Source: Pseudomonadota bacterium (GTDB lineage Bacteria; Pseudomonadota; Gammaproteobacteria; Burkholderiales; Methylophilaceae). Taken from it: a DNA stretch of 64,000 nt. A model generated the notes under the pieces. It searched no databases. It was given only the letters and a program-made list of their open reading frames with translations, and was not told the DNA's origin. A program made the translations under genes and the position numbers. Below, piece by piece: positions 57,229-64,000 of the stretch (position 1 is the stretch's first letter; every line of letters starts with the position of its first letter). Location: contig JAKQIT010000165.1 of assembly GCA_029556915.1 (NCBI GenBank), forward strand, positions 58,715-122,714, given 5' to 3'.

Positions 57229-57398
57229 ATGCCGCCCCGTTAAGTCAAAAATCGCACAAAAAATCTTCTTTAATTTGCAAAAATGTGTCAGTTATACAAT
57301 TCTGTATATTTTTGAATACACTCAACCGCCTATAATAATCAGCATCTTTATATTTAGCGCTCAATAAAGCACTGTTGCATTTTTGTTGACTTCATATA

Positions 57399-57412
57399 AT
57401 ACTAACAAGTAT
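57399..57412. promoter_or_regulatory. Candidate operator before the tetR-type gene
   Basis: ATACTAACAAGTAT is a short inverted repeat (ATACT-N4-AGTAT) in the 269-base gap before the TetR gene; TTGACT upstream could be a -35. Single-site evidence only. The rest of the gap is AT-rich and empty. Confidence 0.3.
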
Positions 57413-57497
57413 ATCTATCTAAACAATTAGCTAAATGACACATTTTGCGCGATAATGGGGCATGCAAAGTGCACTTGACTCCTAATATAGTTTACTT

Positions 57498-58073
57498 ATG
57501 GCTGAACAAAAAATCATCAAATTAAGAGAGCGCATTTTAGGCGTTGCCACCCATTTGTTTCAAAACAAAGGCATCAACTTGACTGGCGTGGATGCCATCG
57601 TCGCGGTAGCTGGCACCACTAAAATGACGCTGTATAAATACTTTTCCTCTAAAGAAGCCTTAATTTTAGAGGTACTTAATCAAAACCAAAAAGACTTTCT
57701 CACTTGGCTAACCGCTCAGTTAAGCCATAAAAAACCTGCTGACAAAATAACGCAATTATTTGATTACATTGAAGAATGGGTATCATCTCCAGACTTTACT
57801 GGCATGGCTTTTATTAAAGCTTCGGCTGAGTTTCCCAATGAAGAAAATCCGATTCACCAGTTATCTAGTCAACAATCCCGAGAGTTTCGTCAGTACATTA
57901 GCAAGCTTGCGCATGAGGCCAACATTAAAGATGCTGATGGCCTAGCTTTACAGCTATCTTTGTTATTTGAAGGCGCCATGCAAGCCGAACAAATGAAGCG
58001 TGGCTCAGGTGCGGTTAAATATGCTAAAAAAGCGGCTAAAATTTTAATTGATGGTGCGATTAAGTCGTCTTAG
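57498..58073 (+). CDS. TetR/AcrR-family transcriptional regulator
   Basis: A 191-residue regulator. The N-terminal helix-turn-helix (RILGVATHLFQNKGINLTGV, IVAVAGTTKMTLYKYFSSKE) is clear. The C-terminal ligand domain ends KKAAKILIDGAI, as in the AcrR/YxaF-like group. The ligand and targets are unknown. It is followed after 71 bases by a PfkB kinase gene on the same strand, which could be a target, but no shared operator is visible. Confidence 0.9.
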   Translation: MAEQKIIKLRERILGVATHLFQNKGINLTGVDAIVAVAGTTKMTLYKYFSSKEALILEVLNQNQKDFLTWLTAQLSHKKPADKITQLFDYIEEWVSSPDFTGMAFIKASAEFPNEENPIHQLSSQQSREFRQYISKLAHEANIKDADGLALQLSLLFEGAMQAEQMKRGSGAVKYAKKAAKILIDGAIKSS

Positions 58074-58144
58074 CAAATCCAAGCTAGCTTTAAACTGCCA
58101 GTTGCAAGATAATGACAGCTTCTTAATTATTCTTGTGCTTTTTT

Positions 58145-59086
58145 ATGTCTATTCTCATCTGCGGCTCACTGGCTTATGACACCATTATGGTGTTTCAAGA
58201 TCAATTTAAAAATCATATTTTGCCCGACAAAATTCATGCCCTAAGTGTGGCGTTTTATGTGCCTGAGATGCGTCGCGAGTTTGGTGGTACGGCTGGGAAT
58301 ATTGCCTACAACTTGCAGTTACTGGAGGGCAATCCGCTAATAATGGCAACAGTAGGCGAAGACTTTGGTCCTTATTCTACATGGCTCAACAAAAACAACC
58401 TGAACACCGCACACATCAAAACCATTGAAAATAACTTTACTGCGCAAGCTTTTATTACTACGGATACTGACGACAATCAAATTACTGCATTTCACCCAGG
58501 CGCCATGGTTGAATCACACCAAAATCACGTGAGTGACACAAAGGGTGTGTTGCTGGCAATCATCGCACCCGAAGGCCGCGATGGCATGTTTGCCCACGCT
58601 AAAGAGTGTTTTGATGCAAAAATCCCCTTTATGTTTGACCCTGGCCAAGGTTTGCCCATGTTTAATGGTGAAGAGTTGTTGCACTTTATTGAAATGGCCG
58701 ATTATTTAGCGGTAAACGATTATGAATCACAAATTATTCAAGATAAAACTGGCCTAACGCTTGAACACCTCGCCACAAAAGTAAAAGCTTTAATCGTCAC
58801 TCTGGGTGGCAATGGCTCACAAATTTATGCGGATGGTCAACGTTTTGACATTCCATGCGTTAAAGCGAGCAAGATTGTAGATCCGACCGGTTGCGGTGAT
58901 GCTTATCGCGCTGGCTTATTGTATGGCATTGCGCGCAGCTGGGATTGGCCAACCTGTGGGCGCTTAGCTGCGACCATGGGCGCAATCAAAATTGAAAGCC
59001 GTGGTGGCCAAAATCATAAACCGTCGCGTGGCGATATTGAGGCCATTTATACCCAAGCTTTAGTCAATGATACTAAAGTGGATTGA
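58145..59086 (+). CDS. PfkB-family carbohydrate/nucleoside kinase (adenosine-kinase-like)
   Basis: A 313-residue kinase starting MSILICGSLAYDTIMVFQDQ. The anion-hole and catalytic signature is KIVDPTGCGDAYRAGLLYGI near residues 240-260, and the first PfkB signature is FGGTAGNIAYNLQLLEGNPL. Overall it resembles bacterial adenosine/ribokinase-like proteins found next to betaproteobacterial genes. The ATG at 58145 is taken over a TTG four codons earlier. A SlyB-like gene follows after 59 bases. Confidence 0.88.
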   Translation: MSILICGSLAYDTIMVFQDQFKNHILPDKIHALSVAFYVPEMRREFGGTAGNIAYNLQLLEGNPLIMATVGEDFGPYSTWLNKNNLNTAHIKTIENNFTAQAFITTDTDDNQITAFHPGAMVESHQNHVSDTKGVLLAIIAPEGRDGMFAHAKECFDAKIPFMFDPGQGLPMFNGEELLHFIEMADYLAVNDYESQIIQDKTGLTLEHLATKVKALIVTLGGNGSQIYADGQRFDIPCVKASKIVDPTGCGDAYRAGLLYGIARSWDWPTCGRLAATMGAIKIESRGGQNHKPSRGDIEAIYTQALVNDTKVD

Positions 59087-59145
59087 AACTTAACAAGTTG
59101 GTTGCAACTCAAATCTCTATGTATAACGATTTTGGGGAGTTTAAA

Positions 59146-59601
59146 ATGAAATTAACACAATTAGCCATTGCAGGCTTAATAAGTATCGCCCTTATAGGCT
59201 GCGCCAGCTCTAACTCTGGCGGCGTATATACCCGTGAAGAAGCCCGTAAAGTACAAACCGTTAAAACAGGTGTTGTTGAAGGTGTACGCCAAGTTAAACT
59301 TGAAGGCACAAAAACACCTATCGGTACTGGCGCAGGCGCAGTAGTTGGCGGTGTGGCTGGCGGATCCATTGGTAGTGGTGGACGCACTAGCGCGGTTGGC
59401 GCGGTAATAGGCGCTGTGGCTGGTGGCATCGTAGGGGCAATGGCTGAAGAAGGCATTACCCGCAAAGATGCGCTTGAAATTACCGTTAAATTAGATGGCG
59501 GTGGCTTAATCGCAATTGTGCAAGAAGCTGATGAAGCATTTAACCTTGGCGAAAAAGTACGCATTATTGAAAATGGCGAAAATTCTCGCGTTTCACACTA
59601 A
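59146..59601 (+). CDS. Glycine-zipper lipoprotein, SlyB/Pcp family
   Basis: A 151-residue lipoprotein (MKLTQLAIAGLISIALIGCA, lipobox LIGC) with an internal glycine zipper at about 66-110 (GTGAGAVVGGVAGGSIGSGG, GAVIGAVAGGIVGAMAEEG) and a C-terminal domain (DALEITVKLDGGGLIAIVQE, EKVRIIENG) as in the SlyB family of outer-membrane lipoproteins. A GGGGAG site precedes ATG 59146. It has its own terminator. Confidence 0.92.
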   Translation: MKLTQLAIAGLISIALIGCASSNSGGVYTREEARKVQTVKTGVVEGVRQVKLEGTKTPIGTGAGAVVGGVAGGSIGSGGRTSAVGAVIGAVAGGIVGAMAEEGITRKDALEITVKLDGGGLIAIVQEADEAFNLGEKVRIIENGENSRVSH

Positions 59602-59617
59602 TCTAACTTAAACAAAC

Positions 59618-59645
59618 AAAGGCGACTTTCATGTCGCCTTTTTTA
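59618..59645 (+). terminator. Intrinsic terminator of the SlyB-like gene
   Basis: AAAGGCGAC / GTCGCCTTT around a loop of TTTCAT, followed by a T-run, 16 bases after the stop codon. Confidence 0.92.
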
Positions 59646-59727
59646 TTTTCCAGCACGTCAACTTAGTAGTGATTTTTTCAATCTCGCGCACCACAGCAAT
59701 TAGTCCCGTCAACAAAACATCATATTT

Positions 59728-59745
59728 CTGTCATCGTTTATTCAT
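59728..59745 (+). promoter_or_regulatory. Candidate Pho box upstream of olsB-olsA
   Basis: CTGTCATCGTTTATTCAT has the 7-4-7 form of PhoB half sites. The first half CTGTCAT is perfect; the second (TATTCAT) matches 4 of 7. It lies 46 bases ahead of olsB, the right distance for an activator site next to the promoter. Confidence 0.45.
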
Positions 59746-59790
59746 TTTTAGCTTTTAAAGTGCTCTTCATCAAATAACAGGAGCACTTGA

Positions 59791-60555
59791 ATGATTAAAA
59801 ATACATTACAGCCAATAAAAAACAACGGCTTGCGCCATCAAAAGGCTGGGAAACTTACCATTAGTCTTGCACGCACTCATACTGAGATTGAAGAAGCGCA
59901 ACGCTTACGCTACAAAGTATTTGCCGAAGAGATGGGCGCCCAACTTTTAGGCACAGGCGGTTTAGATGTAGATGGATTTGACCAATATTGCGAGCATTTA
60001 ATTGTGCGCGATAGCAGCACACAGCAAGTGATTGGCACTTACCGTATTTTGAGCCCAGAAAACGCTAACGAAGCGGGTGGTTATTACTCAGCAGGTGAAT
60101 TTGACATTTCAAGGCTGGCGCATCTATTTGACCGCACGGTTGAAGTTGGTCGCGCTTGCGTACATCAAAACTATCGCAACGGTGGCACCATCACGTTATT
60201 ATGGGCTGGTTTGGCAAAATACATGCAAATGCACAATTATGAATACATGATAGGCTGCGGTAGCATGAGTATGGCAGATGGCGGCCACGCGGCGGCAAGT
60301 TTGTATCAAAAATTGCAAGACGAATACTTATCACCACTTGAGTACCGCGTATTTCCACGCAATCCGCTATTAAGTCGCTCGCTCAACACCAACTTGCAAG
60401 TTGCCTGCCCGCCGTTAATTAAAGGATATTTGAGACTTGGCGCGTATATTTGCGGCGAACCAACGTGGGACCCCTATTTCAATACAGCCGATATGCTGGT
60501 AATGTTACCGCTTTCGAGAATTAACCCAAGATACGCTGCCCACTTTTTGAAATAA
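59791..60555 (+). CDS. olsB: Ornithine-acyl [acyl-carrier protein] N-acyltransferase OlsB
   Basis: A 254-residue GNAT-fold protein of the OlsB/hemolysin-like family (RYKVFAEEMGAQLLGTGGLD, DGFDQYCEHLIVRD, VIGTYRILSP, VEVGRACVHQNYRNGGTITL). It transfers a 3-hydroxy-fatty-acyl group to the alpha-amino group of ornithine, making lyso-ornithine lipid. CAGGAG precedes the ATG. The acyltransferase that completes the lipid follows 47 bases later. Confidence 0.88.
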   Translation: MIKNTLQPIKNNGLRHQKAGKLTISLARTHTEIEEAQRLRYKVFAEEMGAQLLGTGGLDVDGFDQYCEHLIVRDSSTQQVIGTYRILSPENANEAGGYYSAGEFDISRLAHLFDRTVEVGRACVHQNYRNGGTITLLWAGLAKYMQMHNYEYMIGCGSMSMADGGHAAASLYQKLQDEYLSPLEYRVFPRNPLLSRSLNTNLQVACPPLIKGYLRLGAYICGEPTWDPYFNTADMLVMLPLSRINPRYAAHFLK

Positions 60556-60602
60556 CTCACTTTAAAGCGTGATGATTAAAAGGTGGTACAGTAACAACAC
60601 CT

Positions 60603-61379
60603 TTGCAAACAACAATAATACAACAAACCAATCGCCTCACGCGCTACTTTAGAATCAGCCGCGTGGCTATGCACACGCTGGTGGGCGTGGCTACTGTGAG
60701 CTTGGTTTTTCCACTAGTGCGCTCAAGCCACAAAATCAACATCATGCAATGGTGGCACAGGCGTTTGCTTGCTGCGCTTAATATTCAAATCACCACGCAC
60801 GGAAATGTTCCGCAGCAAATGGCCGGCACATTGGTGGTGGCTAACCATATTTCTTGGTTAGATATTCACGCGCTTAACAGCGTGGTGCCGCTGCGTTTTA
60901 TCGCCAAGTCTGAAATCAAACACTGGCCTATTTTTGGTTACTTGGCTAAAAGTGCTGACGTGCTATTTATAGACCGTGAAAATCGCAAAGATGCGGTGCG
61001 GGTGGCACACACCACCGCGAGCAGTTTAGAAGCTGGCGATAATTTATGCTTGTTTCCTGAAGGTACCACCACCGATGGCAACAGTGTTTTACCCTTTAAA
61101 AGCAGCCTGATTCAAGCCGTTTTGCACGCCAATGCTACGCTACAACCCGTAGCCATTCGCTATCCGCTCGCGAATGGTGATGCGAATATTTTGATGGCCT
61201 ACGCAGGCGATACCAGCTTAAAGACATCGCTTAGCCAAATTTTGCAGCAGAAAACGCCAAAAGTAGAGTTGCATTTTTTAAGCCCAATTTTCACGGCTGA
61301 CCTATCTGATGAAGACAAAAATCGGCGCACTTTAACAGCCTTTATTGAGCAAAATATTAGACAAAAATTAGGCTTATAA
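60603..61379 (+). CDS. olsA: Lyso-ornithine-lipid acyltransferase OlsA (PlsC family)
   Basis: A 258-residue PlsC-type acyltransferase with the catalytic NHISWLD (HX4D near residue 83) and FPEGTTTDG. An N-terminal helix (HTLVGVATVSLVFPLVR) anchors it to the membrane. It adds the second fatty acid to lyso-ornithine lipid. The start is TTG 60603; an ATG at codon 22 would remove conserved residues. The pairing with OlsB makes ornithine lipid the likely product; general phospholipid synthesis is the alternative. Confidence 0.85.
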   Translation: MQTTIIQQTNRLTRYFRISRVAMHTLVGVATVSLVFPLVRSSHKINIMQWWHRRLLAALNIQITTHGNVPQQMAGTLVVANHISWLDIHALNSVVPLRFIAKSEIKHWPIFGYLAKSADVLFIDRENRKDAVRVAHTTASSLEAGDNLCLFPEGTTTDGNSVLPFKSSLIQAVLHANATLQPVAIRYPLANGDANILMAYAGDTSLKTSLSQILQQKTPKVELHFLSPIFTADLSDEDKNRRTLTAFIEQNIRQKLGL

Positions 61380-61390
61380 ACCCCACAAAA

Positions 61391-61460
61391 ACCCCCGAGA
61401 GATTTTTATGCCTCTGTAAGCCGCATGGATACTGGCTTGCAGAGGCAGTCAAATGAAGAT
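61391..61460 (-). repeat. 3'-UTR hairpin element, copy G
   Basis: On the minus strand, in the sense of apaH, it has arms CCTCTGCAAGCC and GGCTTACAGAGG around AGTATCCATGC, then CATAAAAATCTCTCGGGGGT with a T-run. It begins 13 bases after the apaH stop, between the convergent olsA and apaH genes. It is among the best-preserved copies. Confidence 0.85.
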
Positions 61461-61473
61461 GGAATAAATTTCG

Positions 61474-62310
61474 CTAAAAATGTGATTTAATTTTATGCGG
61501 TTTATCGAGCGGATTAGATGGTACTTGTGTGATTTCTTTGGTATCTAAATTCATTGCTGTGAGTTGCCCACCCCACAAGCAGCCTGTATCTAGCGCGTCG
61601 ACATTTTGACGCTGCTGCAAGCCAAGCGCTGACCAATGCCCAAAAATGACCTGCGTAGTTTGACTGGCGCGGTTTGGCACATCAAACCACGGCATATAAC
61701 CTTTAGGGATGTCTTGTAATTCGCCTTTAAAATCAAACTCCATTTCACCGCTTGAGGTGCAAATACGCAAGCGCGTCATCGCATTAGTAATGACACGCAA
61801 CCTGTCTAACCCAGTTAAATTGTCATGCCAGCGATTTGGTTGGTTGCCGTACATATGCGCTAAAAAGTTTAAATAATCATCTGCTTGCAGTGCTGTTTCC
61901 ACCTCTGCAGCGTAACTTAAAGCTTGCGCGGCAGTCCATTGCGGCAATAATCCTGCGTGTACCATGAGATATTCGCCATTACTATAAGCCATATGTTGAT
62001 ACCGTAGCCAATTTAGTAAATCTCGGCCATCTTCGGCCATGAGTAATGAAGTCAGCGTATCGCCTTTTTTGGCTTTAACAAACCCCGCCGCCACTACCAG
62101 CGCATGTAAGTCGTGGTTGCCCAGCACAACTTTAATACTATTTTGATGCTGATAGCACCATCGTAACACTTCAAGAGAGCCCGTGCCGCGGTTAATTAAA
62201 TCACCTACCAGCCAAAGCTCGTCTTGATTTTGGTTAAAATTCAGGCGTTCTAATAGCGCTTGAAAAGCATGGTAGCAGCCTTGAATGTCGCCAATTGCGT
62301 AAGTTGCCAT
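61474..62310 (-). CDS. apaH: Bis(5'-nucleosyl)-tetraphosphatase, symmetrical, ApaH
   Basis: A 278-residue metallophosphoesterase with GDIQGCYHAFQALLERL, LVGDLINRGTGSLEVLRWC, VLGNHDLHALVVA and YLMVHAGLLPQWTAAQALSY. It splits Ap4A to two ADP. I took ATG 62310; a longer frame would begin in the terminator of the preceding cytochrome gene. Confidence 0.97.
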   Translation of the reverse strand: MATYAIGDIQGCYHAFQALLERLNFNQNQDELWLVGDLINRGTGSLEVLRWCYQHQNSIKVVLGNHDLHALVVAAGFVKAKKGDTLTSLLMAEDGRDLLNWLRYQHMAYSNGEYLMVHAGLLPQWTAAQALSYAAEVETALQADDYLNFLAHMYGNQPNRWHDNLTGLDRLRVITNAMTRLRICTSSGEMEFDFKGELQDIPKGYMPWFDVPNRASQTTQVIFGHWSALGLQQRQNVDALDTGCLWGGQLTAMNLDTKEITQVPSNPLDKPHKIKSHF

Positions 62311-62337
62311 GAGAATATCTGTGGATGATTGTTTGAA

Positions 62338-62372
62338 TAAAAAAGCCACTTAACATTTTAAGTGGCTTTTAT
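62338..62372 (-). terminator. Intrinsic terminator after the cytochrome gene
   Basis: The minus strand reads AAAAGCCACTTAAA, a short loop, TTAAGTGGCTTTTTT. It starts about 43 bases after the cytochrome stop and just before apaH. Confidence 0.9.
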
Positions 62373-62414
62373 TGTTATTTAACTTAGGTTACTTAACTCG
62401 GCAAATGGCTCAAA

Positions 62415-63326
62415 TTAAAAACCAGCACCTGCTTCGTTTGCCATATATTTAACTGCGTCAGCCACTTCGGCATCGCTTAAGCTAGCATTGCCGCCTTTTG
62501 CTGGCATTGTACGAATACCATTCGTCGCATTTTTAACCAAAGTATCGTAGCCTTGCGCAATACGTGGCTCCCACTGGCCTTTGTCACCAAATTTAGGCGC
62601 ATTCATTAGCCCCGTACCGTGGCACATGCTACAGGTTGCCGTATAAACTTCTTTACCAGACTTACCTGCGGCAGCGGCAGGTGCCGCTTCAGCAGCTTTA
62701 ACTTCAGCCGCTTTTTCAACTTTCGCCTCTACTTTTTCTTTTGCAACTGTTTTTTCAGATGGCGCAGCTGCCACAGCCACGGCTACAGCCGCTGGCGCGG
62801 CCTCGGCAGGCGCAGCATCTGCTGCTTTAGCTTCAGATGCTGCTACCGCTTTAAAATTAGCACCACCTAAATTAGCCATATGTACCATAGCATTGGTCAC
62901 TTCATTATCGCTTAATGCGGCGTTACCACCTTTCGCTGGCATGCCACGAATACCGTTAATCGCATTTTTGACTAAAGTATCGTAACCTTGTGCAATGCGT
63001 GGTGCCCAAGCAGCTTTGTCCCCAATTTTGGGTGCATTCATCAACCCTGCGGTATGGCACATGCTACAAACAGCAGTCACAACCTCTTCACCACTCTTAT
63101 CCACATGCGGGCCCGCATCAGCCGCAGCCATCTCAACCTCCGCCACAGGTTTAATATTTTCTTCCACCTTAGCAACTTCAGCCGCTGGAGCGGTCTCAGG
63201 CGCTGCACCGCTAAATGATTTTGCTAGCAATGAAATCAACAAAGTCAGCACTAAAATTGTGCCAGGAATGACTAATAATAATTGCCATATAGTAGAGCTT
63301 TTGTAACCGTTATCTTGACTGCTCAT
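62415..63326 (-). CDS. Membrane-anchored diheme cytochrome c (two c5-type domains)
   Basis: A 303-residue protein with one N-terminal anchor (IWQLLLVIPGTILVLTLLIS) and two near-identical c5-type haem domains: CSMCH at residues 87-91 (GDKAAWAPRIAQGYDTLVKN) and 232-236 (GDKGQWEPRIAQGYDTLVKN), each with a later MPAKGGN Met ligand. They are separated by a Ala/Lys/Glu linker. It likely passes electrons in the periplasm between a quinol-cytochrome complex and an oxidase. The close likeness of the two domains suggests a fairly recent internal duplication. Confidence 0.93.
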   Translation of the reverse strand: MSSQDNGYKSSTIWQLLLVIPGTILVLTLLISLLAKSFSGAAPETAPAAEVAKVEENIKPVAEVEMAAADAGPHVDKSGEEVVTAVCSMCHTAGLMNAPKIGDKAAWAPRIAQGYDTLVKNAINGIRGMPAKGGNAALSDNEVTNAMVHMANLGGANFKAVAASEAKAADAAPAEAAPAAVAVAVAAAPSEKTVAKEKVEAKVEKAAEVKAAEAAPAAAAGKSGKEVYTATCSMCHGTGLMNAPKFGDKGQWEPRIAQGYDTLVKNATNGIRTMPAKGGNASLSDAEVADAVKYMANEAGAGF

Positions 63327-63407
63327 TGCTGTTTATCCCCATAAATAATGTGTGCTAGCGCCATTATACCTACTCTTTAAATTTAGGCAAAAGGCGTGTC
63401 TATGTAA

Positions 63408-63437
63408 TGCACAATAACGTGTGCCGTTTGATATAAT
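63408..63437 (+). promoter_or_regulatory. Promoter of the tRNA-Arg gene
   Basis: TGCACA (-35, 4/6), an 18-base spacer, and a perfect TATAAT -10, 10 bases before the tRNA. Confidence 0.7.
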
Positions 63438-63447
63438 GCAACACCCC

Positions 63448-63524
63448 GCGCCCATAGCTCAGTTGGATAGAGTGTTGGTTTCCGAAGCCAAAGGTCACAG
63501 GTTCGACTCCTGTTGGGCGCGCCA
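63448..63524 (+). tRNA. tRNA-Arg (anticodon CCG)
   Basis: A 77-base cloverleaf. The acceptor arms are GCGCCCA and TGGGCGC, followed by discriminator G and encoded CCA. The anticodon stem TTGGT/GCCAA encloses TTCCGAA, so the anticodon is CCG (63482-63484). The T arm carries GGTTCGACTCC. It reads the rare-type codon CGG. Confidence 0.97.
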
Positions 63525-64000
63525 GTAAATACTTTAGTCACCAAGCTAGTGCTCACTAACTGGTGTATCTCTCGTGCCCATCCTGTGCCCATTTCGTGCC
63601 CATCTTGTGCCCACGTTTTTTCAGAAATTGTTAATTCATTCATATCCGACCATTGGTGGAATGTGCCCAAAGTAGCAGTTATGGAATAATGAATGTAACT
63701 CTGAGATGAACTATAAATATTCAGTTGTCTGTATATGCCAGTGACATGAGCCGCTTGAATTATTTCTTAGTCGCCAGTGATTATTGTTTAATCTTTACCA
63801 ACTTAATGAGTACTATGAAGGACAAAAAAGTCACCTAAATTTCACAAGTGAACTTCTGCAATGGGGGACAGGCTGTGTAAAAACACAAAAATGATTATGT
63901 TGTATGAATGTTCAATCAATCAACCTCACTTAATTTAATGCATTAGCCTTTGCTAGATTGATGGATATTCAGGTTGGTTTTTATCTGTTTAGCACTACAT
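63525..64000. other. Gene-poor region after tRNA-Arg, possible remnant of an integrated element
   Basis: No convincing gene in 476 bases up to the right edge. The part next to the tRNA carries the tandem repeat described separately. Beyond 63680 the sequence is AT-rich with only short frames. The position just after a tRNA is a usual integration site, so this could be the edge of an island, but no attachment-site repeat of the tRNA end was seen. Confidence 0.4.
63572..63615. repeat. Short tandem repeat of TGTGCCCAT type after tRNA-Arg
   Basis: Four units of about 11 bases: CGTGCCCATC, CTGTGCCCATTT, CGTGCCCATCT, TGTGCCCACG. Read on the minus strand they code DGHEMGTGWAR-like repeats, reminiscent of the C-terminal tails of some integrases, but no integrase is left. 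Confidence 0.7.

Noticed and set aside
63383-63670. A minus-strand frame coding [20 protein letters not shown]
   Set aside because: This is the classic false protein made by reading through a tRNA gene; it overlaps tRNA-Arg fully.
63850-63900. GGCTGTGTAAAAAC resembling the end of an insertion sequence
   Set aside because: Only a single short match, no second inverted end and no transposase frame within the window.

Overview
The window looks like chromosome of a moderately AT-rich betaproteobacterium, most likely Nitrosomonadales/Methylophilaceae-like (an inference). The grounds are the core order rpsT / murJ-ribF-ileS-lspA, the block rplU-rpmA-obgE-proB-purE-purK, a RegB/RegA redox pair, a BtuM-type solitary cobalamin transporter beside btuB, and the protein sequences themselves. 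There is no rRNA, CRISPR array, prophage or intact insertion sequence. One tRNA (Arg, anticodon CCG) lies near the right end.

Layout. 1-10.3 kb, all minus strand: the 5' end of argJ, a giant coiled-coil/AsmA-like membrane protein, a PhyH-type dioxygenase, small lipoproteins and envelope proteins (Kbp-like LysM/BON, a DUF4157 zincin), YjbQ, and clpB with a near-consensus sigma-32 promoter. 10.5-13.7 kb, plus: a PAS-GGDEF-EAL protein and an HD-GYP protein, both for cyclic-di-GMP. 13.7-21.9 kb, minus: tonB-exbB-exbD behind a strong Fur box, then an operon of two TonB-dependent receptors around a PepSY membrane protein. 22-24 kb, plus: regB-regA, with two abutting RegA-type boxes in the divergent promoter region. 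24-33.3 kb: DUF808 and DUF1905 proteins, a molybdopterin oxidoreductase, and lspA/ileS/ribF/murJ interrupted by a leucine-rich-repeat gene. 33.5-41 kb: rpsT, purine, proline and ribosomal genes, ispB and a prokaryotic pentameric ligand-gated channel. 41-45.6 kb, plus: a cobalamin riboswitch, btuB, btuM, btuR/cobO and cobU, which form a B12 uptake and salvage locus. 45.8-56 kb: small membrane proteins, an aspartic protease, an MFS transporter, aroC and a very large FAD/Fe-S dehydrogenase. 56-63.3 kb: hemJ, a TetR regulator, a PfkB kinase, a SlyB-like lipoprotein, olsB-olsA (ornithine lipids) behind a candidate Pho box, apaH, and a diheme cytochrome c. After the tRNA the last 476 bases carry no convincing gene.

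The main non-genic discovery is a family of seven ~65-70 bp elements: a 12-bp-stem hairpin followed by a conserved CTCTCGGGG tract. Each lies after a stop codon, and all have the same orientation relative to the transcript of the gene upstream, so they look like portable 3'-UTR/terminator modules. A second, longer palindromic family has three members. One appears to sit inside a peripheral stem of the cobalamin riboswitch, and another supplies the stop codon of a small gene.
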